Below, in pieces: positions 1-10,688 of a stretch of 56,244 bases of DNA (positions are counted from its first letter, which is position 1; each line of letters starts with the position of its first letter). A program made the position numbers and the translations under genes. The notes under the pieces are model-generated. The model was given only the letters and a program-made list of their open reading frames with translations, was not told where the DNA came from and searched no databases. Location of the stretch: positions 76,407 through 132,650 of the forward strand of contig NW_003216737.1 in assembly GCF_000006405.1 (NCBI RefSeq), read 5' to 3'. Source of the DNA: Perkinsus marinus ATCC 50983 (taxonomy: Eukaryota > Perkinsozoa > Perkinsida > Perkinsidae).

Positions 1-261
1 GGTCGAAGTGGGTGGCCACCCACTGGTGGGTTCTCCACCCACCTTCTCATAGTTTCGGGGATAGCTTCGAATCAGCATGTAGTTCAAAAACATGTTGTTC
101 TGGTTTGTAGCTGTTTTCAGCTGCTCCTCAATCCCATAGACTTCGGTAGTCACAGCAACAAGCCAAGTAAGGCTTTTGTTCACATCTCTGTATCATGATA
201 ATGAGTGTTGCTCATACGACTCGTACAGTACAAGGCAGATCGGCCGGTTTCGCTTGCTGTA

Positions 262-503
262 CCATTCAGCGTTGTATTCTTCTTTATTCCTAGTTTATCC
301 GCACTCTCCGACGGCGAAGTAGTTTCACGCAGGAACACTACGACCGTGCGTGCTGCGCGCGCAAGTTCATTGCTCATCGGTCGGTCCAAGCTTTTTGTCT
401 CTTCGTCCCGTCATCCCTATGCCTCCTGCGCATAGCGTTTCCGGAAAGTATTCTGGCTCGAACTCCAAATCACATGGCTCTAGCAGCGCCAATAGCTCAC
501 CAT
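262..503. mobile_element. MITE copy A, 4-bp target duplication CCAT
   Basis: The element body is 266-499 (234 bp). It is flanked by CCAT at 262-265 and again at 500-503. It aligns along its whole length with the 252-bp element at 31146-31397; both hold the internal string GTAGTTTCACGCAGGA and end in AGCTCA. Ends are imperfectly inverted: TCAGCG...TGT on the left and ACAGCGCC...AGCTCA-type on the right. It has no coding capacity, so it is a non-autonomous DNA transposon. The superfamily is not assigned; a 4-bp duplication excludes typical hAT (8 bp) and MULE (9-10 bp). Confidence 0.75.
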
Positions 504-1462
504 CTTCTTACCATGTCTTTTCGTCAGGAGCTATATCCAGATCTTTCTGGCTTCTCACTGCTGGCTTGAAGGCCAGAAAATCTGTGACGGAACTCGCCAG
601 GTGGGTACGGGTGTCGCTGCAAGCAGTGCTATGCTAAGCAAGGCCATACGAATCAATGTTTGGGAATGTGATTGTAAGAGATGTGGCAACCCCGAGAGCT
701 GAAAACCGAACACTTGACTTGCAGAACATAATGCATCGCACGATGCTACATGGAATGGTAGTACCATTATGGTACAGCCACCGCTCGCCACGGTCATTCC
801 CAGCGGGTTCAGCCGGGCTGGAAGGCAAAAAAGAGGCAAACAGGAGAGAGACGGGCAAATTGTCAAGATGGTTCCCATCACGGCGTCCCTACACCTGATG
901 GATGGCGATCTATCAACTACCCCTTCATCATGGCTCATTCATTTGATACTATCTCGTAGGCTTCTCTCCTTAGTTCTAACTTCGGAACATGGCATAGGGA
1001 GTGAACAAGCCCAGTAAAGAGGGACCGCACGTTGATTTACTTGAATGAGGGCCGTTAGCTATATGGGTGAATGTACCAGCTCTGTCTACCACGAACAATC
1101 ACGCTGTCTCCATTTCAATAGTTCCACCACAAATCTTGAGGGAGGGGTCCGGCGACTTTGGGTTGACGTCCCGGTTCTGGCCGGGACATGCGACGAGAAG
1201 GTGGAATTGCCAGTTCATGACCCGAGATCCGCGAATATAACTCGCATGACTGACTCACAAGACACTCATGACGGGCAGCGAGTCACTTGCTGCGAGTGCT
1301 GACACAGACTTCTCACAGGAATAGGCCAAAGCGGACATCGAAGAACCTGTCTTGGTTCGTATCAGAAGCTCGTCGTATGTTAATGAGGTGTCTACCCGAG
1401 GACGGGAACTGCCGGGCCAGCTTGTTGTAGGATTCAGGACAGATGTGAGCTAAGTGGTGATT
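504..1462. other. no gene recognised
   Basis: Only short reading frames without recognisable domains occur here. The one structured site is the 14-nt palindromic insertion at 754-775, listed separately. Confidence 0.6.
754..775. repeat. 14-nt palindromic insertion scar 1
   Basis: Geometry pR + rc(pRf) + Rf with p=A, R=ATGGTA, f=C. R is at 755-760 and 769-774; the inverted 8-mer is 761-768. All bases fit without mismatch. Confidence 0.85.
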
Positions 1463-1543
1463 CTAGTGTTTAGAATCTAAACACTAGGTCGTGTTAACAC
1501 ATCTAAACTTTAGATGTGTTAAGTTAACACTGTTAACACGACC
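1463..1543. repeat. cluster of nested perfect palindromes
   Basis: 1463-1487 is a 12-1-12 palindrome and 1494-1522 a 14-1-14 palindrome. GGTCGTGTTAAC at 1487-1498 is repeated inverted at 1532-1543, so the second palindrome sits inside a larger inverted repeat. TTAACAC recurs at 1494, 1524 and 1533. Consistent with stacked inverted-duplication events. Confidence 0.85.
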
Positions 1544-3075
1544 AAGAGGGATCTTAATATAGGTGGTTGGATGAAGTAGTGAAGTTGGAGTGACAATATG
1601 GAACGCTAACAGCTGGCCGTGCAGATTAACTTTACATTAAACATAGCACGTAAGTACAATGACTGCGCGAGAATAAAGGCGCCGGCTTCACGCCACCTGT
1701 TTATGAGGTCTTGAAGGGCCTTCTTCCTTGGCTGCAGCCGACGACTGAGTGACTGCTTGGGCAGCCTCTCGCGAGAGGGAGTACTTCCCCATTCTTTACA
1801 AAACATACAACAATATCAATTGTTAACCGGCGGTGCACTAGTGTCCAGGCACTGCATGACAGCAAGGCACAGTCGATGGAAGGGCTTGCACTGCTCCAAA
1901 TTCGTCACTATTCGATACAAATTAGACGAGACGTCGCCAAGGACCTTCTTCCTAGGCGTTGTAAGATACGGACAGGCTCGAAGGTCATGGCGAACATCCC
2001 CTACAGCGCCCCTACAGCCGCAATTGGGAGACACAACTTGTGGTGGACTCTCGCGCAAGGGCGCAGTCATTGCAACTTCATTAGCCTGAGGCTAATGAAG
2101 TTGCAATAGCCTAGGCTAATAGCCTCCGACATGTTAAGTCGAAGATTGAGATTGACAGAGCACGCACACGCTAGTAACCGCGGATAGTGCATGCGACTAC
2201 AAGACAGTGGTGATTCCAAGCTCCTATCTCTTTTTACACCCGATAGTAAGCAGTTCGCTAGTTTTATCCATGGCGAGAAATTAAAAAGAGAGTTGTTAAG
2301 GAAAGAAAACGCGATGAAATCACCATCAAATGGGCGTCAGCAGGGCAGCAGACAAAAGTGATGGATGCAACAGCATGGAGTGCATAACATTACGGCAGAC
2401 ACGAACGGCAAAGGGACAAGTAAGACCCGCGAATAGCGAAAGCATTGCGGAATTGCTTGCTTTTCTGTCGACACCTTTACGAACGTGTTAGAACAGTGAC
2501 TATGAGATACATTGCGCATAATCGAGGTCGCCGACTACAACACCACGTATGAGAAGACAGTGATTGTGTACTGTCCGCTCCTAGGCAACCGACTCTCTCA
2601 AAGATATCATTGGGCATTTAGGAGCCCCCAACTAAGAGAGTGATCAGGACAAACCGCTTATGAGTAATAACCATTCATGTGTTGAATAATTGCGTTCAAG
2701 GCATCAACTCATCATACCGGCACCTACGGGTCGAGGGAACTGGACATGCCCAAGCTGTTCCGTGTGTGAACATGGACTACATATCGTTAGCACTCTAAGG
2801 GACAGTCTGGGCGTTGAAGACGTTGAACAACCCTACCCAAGTGGATTTACAAAAACTCAAAAGACCAGCTCGAGCCGCAAGAAGTAAGAAACTTTTAACC
2901 CTGTAAAACGTGAGAATCCACTAAGGTATACAATTGGAAGAATTACTCTAGAACAGTTGAAGTTATATAATCAACGTCAGCAGGAAAACTTTATAGCAGC
3001 ATATAAGGTAATAGCATCACACTATAACAGGCTTGTCTGACACACACATTCCCCATATAATCTACAAGACAGGTT
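1544..3075. other. no gene recognised
   Basis: No frame with recognisable protein features was found on either strand. The stretch holds the palindrome cluster at 2069-2125. DNA just before 3076 is the 3' flank of the downstream minus-strand gene. Confidence 0.6.
2069..2125. repeat. 19-1-19 palindrome with adjoining palindrome
   Basis: 2069-2107 is a perfect 39-bp palindrome with 19-bp arms and a single G centre at 2088. It runs into the perfect 12-bp palindrome TAGCCTAGGCTA at 2107-2118. TAGCCT occurs at 2082, 2107 and 2120, with its inverse AGGCTA at 2089 and 2113. This looks like a compound version of the 14-nt scars. Confidence 0.9.
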
Positions 3076-4773
3076 TCACTCGGATCGGCACTTGCCAGCG
3101 AGTTCGTGGTATTGGTCCAGACAATCGGAATACCCCATCTCAAGAGAGAAACTGTCACCATAGTAGCACTTCACCCATTCCCAGTTATGAACAACATACA
3201 GGGAACCATGGATATCATAGAGGAAATCGAACTGCTCTTGTGTGAGAATACCATCAGAAACTGTACGGGCCTTCAACTCGTTGAGCAACTCCCATGCATA
3301 TTCAATACCACCAGTGGAATCGGGATAAGCTGAGGCATCGTAAGCACACATAGAAAGCTTGTGACAGTATTTACCAACAGTGCAAGAACCCTCCAACATG
3401 ATGGTGATCTTGGCCTTCAAGTTCTCCCATCCTGGTTGAGTACACACAGCACACTGTTCTGTCATCATATAATTCATACGATAAACGAGATCATCTGCAT
3501 AGTCACCGTCAATAGCGTTACGATAGAGCATCATCGTAGCATGGTCGGCATACTGCATAATGTACTGAGTACCCAGAGTATTTTTTTGACCCTCGATGGC
3601 AAAATCGATGAACAAAGAACCAGAGGCATATCCCATCCTCTTGCTAACATCCTTCTTCATCTGCTGAGCCTTCAGTAAAGTCGTCTTGATATCCTCCGGC
3701 TGCATGTGCTCAATATCGTAGCTCAAACCGATGGGAGCAATTTCCCGCATGTCTTCTGCCGAAATATAATTTTCCAAGTACTCTTGGAAGGTATCAACGA
3801 AGTCTGCCATCCTTTTCCCATTGGACTTCTCTGTGTCACCGTAAGTCAACCAAATCCTCTCAGTATTGCCAGTTTGCTTCCTCCATCCCTTCATCCACGG
3901 AAGGAGCCTCTCCGGGTTATGAATACGGTCATAGTTGGTATAATCAGCGATATTCACATACACATCGCCAGTGTTCCACAACTTGCCCATATCAGAAGCA
4001 CCAAAGTCAGTAAGACTGGGGTCACCTGACCTCCAGTAATCCTGGGACCATGAATAGGTACCGAACCGGACAGAACCATCATCATGATTGCTCGTGGTTG
4101 GAGCTGCACTTGTTGTTGCCAAAATCTCCGTGGTCGTCGACAGGTCCTCCGTCGTGTTCATTGTTGATGTAGCCGTTGTCGTCACCATGGACGACGTCGG
4201 TGCCGTCGGCTGAGTAGTCGTCCTCGGACTGGTTGTAGTCGGGGCTACGAACTCAGTAGTGGTTGTAGCTGCTGTTTTGCCACCACTGCAAGAGCACGGG
4301 ACTCCCGAACCTTGGCAGACACTAGGTGTCTCATAGTATTTGCAATAGGAACCAGAAGAAAGACTTGCACAATACTTGTCACCATCACTGCAATCAGTGC
4401 CAGTGGAAACGCTCATCGTCGACGTAGTTGATCGTGCCTCCTTCGTCGTTGTTGACGGATCCGTTGCTATCGTCGTTGACACAGTAATCGGAGTTGTCGT
4501 TGTAGGTTGTGGAGTTGCTTTCGAACTAGCTGAGGTCGGAGGTAAGAACTTAGTTCTAGCTGCAACTGTAGTGCTACCACTACAAGAGCACTGAGTATTC
4601 GAGCCTTGACAGACACTAGGTGTTTCATAGTATTTGCAATACGAACCAGGAATAAGACTTGCACAGTACTCGTCGCCCTCACTGCAGTCAGTGGCAGCAG
4701 AGACGCCCAAAGCAATGTAGGATAGCGTGATGGCGTGAGCCAAGCGATGCAGCATTGAGAGATATAGTAACAA
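3076..4773 (-). CDS. secreted two-Cys-domain protein with barrel-like domain
   Basis: A single-exon gene of 565 aa. The N terminus carries a signal peptide ending near GVSA; the internal Met 8 may be the true start. Two copies of a Cys-rich module follow (about residues 28-67 and 127-165) with the core GSYCKYYETPSVCQGS. They are joined by Thr/Ser-rich, probably O-glycosylated linkers. The C-terminal ~330 residues look like a TIM barrel: short hydrophobic strands such as VYVNIADY, RIWLTYG and the acidic IGLSYDIEHM, reminiscent of the DxxDxDxE strand of GH18 chitinases. Family assignment is inference; a wall-binding or secreted glycosidase-like role fits. It is a tandem paralogue of 6546-8237 in the same orientation. 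The barrel is almost identical between the two, while the Cys-module number and linker differ. Confidence 0.85.
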   Translation of the reverse strand: MLLYLSMLHRLAHAITLSYIALGVSAATDCSEGDEYCASLIPGSYCKYYETPSVCQGSNTQCSCSGSTTVAARTKFLPPTSASSKATPQPTTTTPITVSTTIATDPSTTTKEARSTTSTMSVSTGTDCSDGDKYCASLSSGSYCKYYETPSVCQGSGVPCSCSGGKTAATTTTEFVAPTTTSPRTTTQPTAPTSSMVTTTATSTMNTTEDLSTTTEILATTSAAPTTSNHDDGSVRFGTYSWSQDYWRSGDPSLTDFGASDMGKLWNTGDVYVNIADYTNYDRIHNPERLLPWMKGWRKQTGNTERIWLTYGDTEKSNGKRMADFVDTFQEYLENYISAEDMREIAPIGLSYDIEHMQPEDIKTTLLKAQQMKKDVSKRMGYASGSLFIDFAIEGQKNTLGTQYIMQYADHATMMLYRNAIDGDYADDLVYRMNYMMTEQCAVCTQPGWENLKAKITIMLEGSCTVGKYCHKLSMCAYDASAYPDSTGGIEYAWELLNELKARTVSDGILTQEQFDFLYDIHGSLYVVHNWEWVKCYYGDSFSLEMGYSDCLDQYHELAGKCRSE

Positions 4774-5498
4774 TAGATACTACATACAAACTGGCTATAA
4801 GGGAACCGAATGATGCACAGAACCATGTAGATCAGCTCGCTAACTGATTCGCTAACTTCGTTCAAATTCATCGACTATGTCTAGCTTTTCTCTGCGATTT
4901 GCGAAGTGGAATTGTGCAATACAGACAGCCGTAGGAGACAAAAGCTCTCTGCACAAAGGTTGTGATAGGGACGCGATTTCCAGATGGACTCTATTTACTT
5001 CGACCCTCGATCGTCAGCTCGGGCGTGATGACAAGCTACGATCAAGTCCCTTAATGTCGATTTAGCAGGACAAGTTATAGCCAATTGCTCCAAAGAACGC
5101 GGCTACAACCATTCCGATAACCATGCGAGTTATAGCATTGCATTGTGCTCATCTGCTTCTGAGCATTCAGTCTGGGCCGCAGGATCGCTACTGACGCACG
5201 TCTGCACAAATGCGCACAATGGACTAGGGCAGTAATAACCCTATAGGTTATTCAGCAGACTGATAGCAGGGTTTCAGTTGACCCATTTCGAAATCATGTC
5301 AATACCCCTTAGGATGATCGAGTTATACAATCACGAACTCCAATGTGCAGCGGTTGTCCAGCGTAAAACCGTACCTTCTTTTGTCCACCATTCAATGGAA
5401 GACGGCTCGCCTGTGATGATCAACTTGGGTCTATTCGCCAAATTTTAATCGCGTCACTTTTCAGGGTAATCTGCTCTGAGTGAGAGCAACTCATTTGG
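4774..5498. other. intergenic, no gene recognised
   Basis: Upstream region of the minus-strand gene at 3076-4773, ending at the minisatellite. No coding or RNA feature recognised. Part resembles the upstream region of the 6546-8237 paralogue (shared GGACAAAAGCTCT-like string near 4940 and 8360), as expected after tandem duplication. Confidence 0.5.
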
Positions 5499-6270
5499 GA
5501 TGGGGCAACTATGCCATCTCAGAGTATGCCTGAAGGAGTTAACTTCTCCAAGATGGGGCAGCTATGCCATATCAAGATATATCTGATGGGGTAACGTTCT
5601 CCAGGACGGGGCAACTATGCCATCTCAGAGTATGCCTAAAGGAGTTAACTTCTCCAAGATGGGGCAGCTATGCCATATCAAGATATATCTGATGGGGTAA
5701 CGTTCTCCAGGACGGGGCAACTATGCCATCTCAGAGTATGCCTGAAGGAGTTAACTTCTCCCAGATGGGGCAGCTATGCCATATCAAGATATATCTGATG
5801 GGATAACCTTGTCCGGGATAACGGCTTTGCCATGCCACGGTATGCCTAGTGGAGGGAAGTTCTCCAGGACGGGGCAACTATGCCATATCAGGATATATCT
5901 GATGGGGTAACGTTGTCCAGGATGGGGCAACTATGCCATCCCATAGTATGCCTAGTAGAGTAATAGACGGGGCAACTATGCCATTTCATAATATGCCTGA
6001 TGGAGTATTAGATGGGGCAACTATGCCATCCCATAGTATGCCTAGTGGAGTACTAGATGGGGCAACCATGCCATCCCATAGTATGCCTGGTGGAGTAATA
6101 GATGGGGCAACTATGCCATCCCATAGTATGCCTAGTGGAGTAATAGATGGGGCAACTATGCCATCCCATAGTATGCCTGGTGGAGTAATGGATGGGGCAA
6201 CTATGCCATCCCATAGTGTATCTGACGGCATAAAGTTCTCCAAGATGAGGCAACATGGTCTCAAAAGGCG
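5499..6270. repeat. minisatellite, 53-bp units switching to 45-bp units
   Basis: Units start at GATGGGGCAACTATGCCAT. Eight units of 53 bp (one of 51) run 5499-5920 and alternate in two variants, giving a 106-bp higher-order period. Six units of 45 bp run 5921-6190; each lacks the 8-bp GTTCTCCA-type tail. A last 53-bp unit (6191-6243) and a partial unit follow. Because 45 is divisible by 3, open frames appear on both strands in the 45-bp block. These are likely by-products, not genes. Confidence 0.9.
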
Positions 6271-6545
6271 CTTGATGATTTTCTCCGAAAACCTCCCATT
6301 CCTCTGGTGAGAGGATAAGAGGAACTCAAGTTAACAGAACTGAGGGAAACGAAATCTCCGAACCTCCTTGATACACCTGGGAATTGAACCAGATACACAT
6401 CAGTAAAGTACAATCGAAACTGTATGAAGAACGTTGACAAACAACCATAATATCAACATACAAGTCATGTACAGAGTCACGCAAAAATGCTCGGGAAGCA
6501 ATCATTTCCAGACAACTTGTATGATACAAGTCAGGTATACAAGAT

Positions 6546-8237
6546 TCACTCTGCTCGGCACTTGCCACTGAGTTCGTGATATTGATCTAAACAATCGGAA
6601 TATCCCATCTCGAGAGAAAAACTGTCACCATAGTAACATCTAACCCATTCCCAGTTATGAACAACATACAGGGAACCATGGATATCATAGAGGAAATCGA
6701 ACTGCTCCTGCGTGAGAATACCATCAGAAACCGTACGGGCCTTCAACTCGTTGAGCAACTCCCATGCATATTCAATACCACCAGTGGAGTTGGGATAAGC
6801 TGCGGCATCGTAAGCACACATAGAAAGCTTGTGGCAGTATTTACCAACAGTGCAAGAACCTTCCAACATGATGGTGATCTTGGCCTTCAAGTTCTCCCAT
6901 CCTGGTTGAGTACACACAGCACACTGTTCTGTCATCATATAATTCATACGATAAACGAGATCATCTGCATAGTCACCGTCAATAGCGTTACGATAGAGCA
7001 TCATCGTAGCATGGTCGGCATACTGCATAATGTACTGAGTACCCAGAGTATTTTTCTGACCCTCGATGGCCGAATCAATAAGCAGAGAACCAGGGGCATA
7101 GCCCATTTTCTTGCTAACATCCTTCTTCATCTGCTGAGCCTTCAGCAAAGTCGTCTTAATATCCTCCGGCTGCATGTGCTCAATATCGTAGCTCAAACCG
7201 ATGGGAGCAATTTCCCGCATGTCTTCTGCCGAAATATAATTTTCCAAGTACTCTTCGAAGGTATCCACGAAGTCTGCCATCCTTTTCCCATTGGACTTCT
7301 CTGTGTCACCGTAAGTCAACCAAATCCTCTCAGTATTGCCAGTTTGCTTCCTCCATCCCTTCATCCACGGAAGGAGCCTCTCCGGGTTATGAATACGGTC
7401 ATAGTTGGTATAATCAGCGATATTCACATACACATCGCCAGTGTTCCACAACTTGCCCATATCAGAAGCACCAAAGTCAGTAAGACTGGGGTCACCTGAC
7501 CTCCAGTAATCCTGGGACCATGAATAGGTGCCAAACCGGACAGAACCATCAAGATGGTTAGTGGTCGGCGTCATCCTCGTCGTCGAAGGAACCATCGTAG
7601 TCATCGTTGACAAAGCCTTCGTGGTCGTCATTGACGAAGCCCCTGTAGTCGTTGACAAAGCCGTCGTGGTAGTCGTTGACGAAGCCGTCGTGGTAGTCGT
7701 TGACGAAGCCATCGTGGTAGTCGTTGACAAAGCCGTCGTGGTAGTCGTTGACAAAGCCGTCGTAGTAGTCGTTGACGGAACCTTTGTGGTAGTCGTTGAC
7801 GAAGCCGTCGTGGTAGTCGTTGACGAAGCCCCCGTAGTCGTTGACGGAACCTTTGTGGTAGTCGTTGACGAAGCCGTCGTGGTAGTCGTTGACGAAGCCC
7901 CCGTAGTCGTTGACGGAACCTTTGTGGTAGTCGTTGACGAAGCCGTCGTGGTAGTCGTCGTTAAACGAGTAGTTGCCTCCGCAGTAGTCGTAGTGGGTGC
8001 TAGGAACTTAGTGGTGGCTTTGTGCTTACTGCTACCACTACATGAACACGGGACATTCGAGCCTTGACAGACACTAGGTGTCTCATAGTACTTGCAGTAG
8101 GAACCAGGTAAAATAGCAGTACAGTACTTATCACCTTTACTGCAATCGGTAGCAGCAGACACGCACAGAACAATGCAACATAGCGAAATAGTGTGAGCCA
8201 AACGAAAGGACATCCACGACATCAAAATGACGGTCAA
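6546..8237 (-). CDS. secreted Thr-linker protein with barrel-like domain
   Basis: A single-exon gene of 563 aa, paralogous to the gene at 3076-4773. A signal peptide (best start at the internal MSW or MSF Met) precedes one Cys-rich module with GSYCKYYETPSVCQGS. About 140 residues then consist almost only of Thr and Ser, with KVPSTTTGAS-type repeats encoded by a 69-bp and shorter tandem array. The remaining ~330 residues match the paralogue's barrel-like domain nearly residue for residue, including IGLSYDIEHM and the six clustered Cys near CAVCTQPG and GSCTVGKYC. Likely exported and heavily O-glycosylated. Enzymatic activity is not proven. Confidence 0.85.
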   Translation of the reverse strand: MTVILMSWMSFRLAHTISLCCIVLCVSAATDCSKGDKYCTAILPGSYCKYYETPSVCQGSNVPCSCSGSSKHKATTKFLAPTTTTAEATTRLTTTTTTASSTTTTKVPSTTTGASSTTTTTASSTTTTKVPSTTTGASSTTTTTASSTTTTKVPSTTTTTALSTTTTTALSTTTTMASSTTTTTASSTTTTTALSTTTGASSMTTTKALSTMTTMVPSTTRMTPTTNHLDGSVRFGTYSWSQDYWRSGDPSLTDFGASDMGKLWNTGDVYVNIADYTNYDRIHNPERLLPWMKGWRKQTGNTERIWLTYGDTEKSNGKRMADFVDTFEEYLENYISAEDMREIAPIGLSYDIEHMQPEDIKTTLLKAQQMKKDVSKKMGYAPGSLLIDSAIEGQKNTLGTQYIMQYADHATMMLYRNAIDGDYADDLVYRMNYMMTEQCAVCTQPGWENLKAKITIMLEGSCTVGKYCHKLSMCAYDAAAYPNSTGGIEYAWELLNELKARTVSDGILTQEQFDFLYDIHGSLYVVHNWEWVRCYYGDSFSLEMGYSDCLDQYHELSGKCRAE

Positions 8238-9240
8238 ATTAAATACTACGGAGCGACTCCGATAGAGTTCAAACGGTCACACAAACTGCTACGTCATTCT
8301 CGTCCATCTACTAGACTAGACTCTCTGTTAGAGCTGTGTTGTGTAGACATGTGCTGAAGGGGACAAAAGCTCTTCCACACAAATTATTGTGATATCATGC
8401 CCGCAGGCCTTCTGCTAAGTTGCTGGTCGATTCTTCTCACGGATATCGGTTCGGATGCGAGGAGTCCGATACGATGACGAGTATGATATCGGATGCTAGT
8501 ATTCGAATGTGTGATAGAGGCTCTTCACGAGTCGAGCTTTATTTTGGTTCTTGTTCTAGTCGAGCAACCATTCGATGATCCTTCACATTGAATGATCGAT
8601 GGTATGGCAACAACGATAGCATCACAACTCCGTATATTAGGGCGGAAACTCTGCGATCGTGGACTCATCCTGTTTTTGTAGTATACTTCTCTATTTGATG
8701 TTAGTTTGCTATCGCTATTAACTTGCTCTACTACTTTCGTGCTGAGCTTCTCCTCTGGTGCCGTATCGGCACTGCCGATACTCTTGCTCATCACAGTGTG
8801 ATGATATTCCAGATTCTACTATAGTAAGGGGGCCAGCAGTTAGATCGTATCAAAAAGCAAATCACATCTACAACAGATACGGTTGCGTTAAACAATCCTT
8901 TGGTGCTTTCTATCACACCATTTCGATGACGAAGATGCGGGTCTTGTCTACTCAATCAGGTCGTCCTTCACACGCAGATACCATAGCGGATATGATGTTT
9001 GGAAGGTGTGGTATGGCAATAACCACAACGCCACGTCAACCAAATAGGATTACTGAATCAAAAGTGTTGATAGCGGCATTAATGGTCTCCTCTAAGATAC
9101 TCATTCAGTAGTCAACTCTACGAAGAGTTCTTGAGCTAGAATACGATGCAACACTGTGTGTATTTCTGTCGCCAGGCTTCTATCTGTTGCTTTCGAACAT
9201 TCAATAACCGATTCTTGTAACGGCGATAAGGCTCAACAGA
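8238..9240. other. intergenic, no gene recognised
   Basis: Only short unconvincing frames. Contains the 14-nt scar at 8758-8779. Confidence 0.5.
8758..8779. repeat. 14-nt palindromic insertion scar 2
   Basis: p=G, R=TGCCGA, f=T; the left copy of R is TGCCGT (one mismatch). The inverted 8-mer occupies 8765-8772. A 9-1-9 palindrome is visible at 8763-8781. Confidence 0.8.
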
Positions 9241-9305
9241 AAACATTCATAAAGGCACTACGAAGAAGACAGACTGTCTTCTTCGTAGTGCCTTTATGAA
9301 TGTTT
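9241..9305. repeat. 65-bp perfect palindrome, 32-1-32
   Basis: The left arm 9241-9272 is the exact reverse complement of 9274-9305, with a single A centre at 9273. No mismatch in 32 bp. The sequence is not seen elsewhere in the window, so this is not a shared TIR. It can extrude as a cruciform or fold as a hairpin transcript. Confidence 0.97.
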
Positions 9306-9769
9306 ATGTCTTAGACAGTGACGAATCCACAGACGGTAAATTACGATGCCGTGGGATAGCACATCGTGCTAACTAGCCCACGCTTCCCGTTGAATCTATC
9401 GGATCGTCCAATAGATGAGTTCTGAAACTGGGAACTGGTTCCAGAACCGGACGAAAGCGACTAATGGCATCGAATCCAATCGATTGCTTGGGCGCGCGCT
9501 TTTTCCAAAGCCCTTGCGTAGCCCGCCAAACAACGTGAAGGTGCCGAATCGAAATAGTTAAGTTTGCTCACACAATCCCTTTTAAGTGTCAATCGCCTCA
9601 GTCGAGATGGGCTGAAGAGTATAAACCGATCGAGGCGCAAAACGTGTCCTCGTCCATCAGCACTTTATTAGGTCGTAGGCATATCTTGACAGAAAAAGAG
9701 GACCTAACTGCTCATCGAAGTTATGAGGAGGTCCTTCTCAAAGAGTAGCTCCTAAGCTAAAGGTCAATT
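9306..9769. other. no gene recognised
   Basis: 5' flank of the zinc-finger gene. Nothing else supported. Confidence 0.4.
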
Positions 9770-10688
9770 GTGCTTAGTTGGCTGTTTGTTACATTAATGC
9801 TTTCCGGATGGTTATGGAAAATTTATCAAAGTGTACATTACGTATCCTCCACCGATTCTACTGTGGCTTCTATGGCTGGTTATGATAACAATAATGGTCA
9901 ATTCACAGCGATACGGTATGAGCTAGCAAAGCATTGTGTGCTCATGCTCGCTCTTATTGTGTGTCAGTGAAGAAGCTTTCTGCTGTCACCATTGCGGTAA
10001 AGCCATCAGTAAACAAGATAACGTTTTCATGTACCGAGATCGAACTTTTTGCAGCCGAGCTTGTCGCAAGGGCATTCCAGGGTGACCAGAAACATATTTT
10101 CGCGTTATCAAACTATCGGTGTTGTTTCAGATATGAGGAATCGCTGAGAACTCAACCGATCGCGAGAAGTGATTCACGCACCAGTGACTTGTTTGATGAA
10201 AGAGGAGAAGAACTTGAGGTCGATCGTCTTGTGCATATTAGAAATGATAATCTGACGTTATTGAAAACAGCGAATGAAGGAATACTTTTCCGTTCCGAAT
10301 TGGTGTGGAATAGGACTTGAACTCATTTTTAATGGAGATTAGGAGAGAACTTGTCGTTGATTTCCGTTGTGTGTTTTGTCCGCAGTTCAGCGCAACAGGC
10401 TATACTTGAGGAAGGTACATATCATTTCTATTCAAAATCACTTTGGCTGCTATTGCAGCGGCCTTTAGATCTTTCAATTCTCTTATTAACATTTTTAAAC
10501 GTATTCAACTTCAGCGCTCTCGTGAAAAAATTCATTTTAAATCATGTAATTGGATATTCTAATGTTTCGGTTATATCACATCCCCTTGAGAGTTCGACTG
10601 GCGATGCTCACCAAAGTCCTTTCAGATGGTCAGTGACGACGAAACTTTGTCTTCATCGCCGGACTTGCTCGATCGTGAACTAGCGTGA
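9770..10688 (+). CDS. FCS/FLZ-like zinc-finger protein, multi-exon
   Basis: Introns 9916-9967 (52 nt) and 10082-10130 (49 nt) are required by frame and have GT...AG ends. Splicing the first creates a zinc-binding module at the start of exon 2: CCHHCGKAIS, then DNVFMYRDRTFCSRACRKG. This is the Cys-x2-Cys ... MYR ... FCSxxCR signature of plant FLZ (DUF581) and FCS-type zinc fingers, which act as protein-interaction adaptors. The start may be 9770 or, more simply, the in-frame ATG at 9872, since the first 34 residues are hydrophobic and atypical. Exon 3 stays open to TGA at 10318-10320. Further exon-like stretches (helical SAQQAILEE..., C-terminal VSDDETLSSSPDLLDRELA ending at 10688) suggest more splicing, but those junctions are not settled. 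Confidence 0.65.

Noticed and set aside
549-570. CTGGCTT repeated with period 14
   Set aside because: Spacing matches the scars but the middle is not the inverse of the flanks.
5933-6310. Open frames on both strands of the 45-bp tandem block
   Set aside because: Explained by a repeat unit that is a multiple of three without stops; no start context, signal or conserved flank.
7528-8067. Plus-strand frame of repeated Val/Asp (VVVVDEA)
   Set aside because: It is the antisense of the Thr/Ser linker repeats of the secreted protein at 6546-8237.
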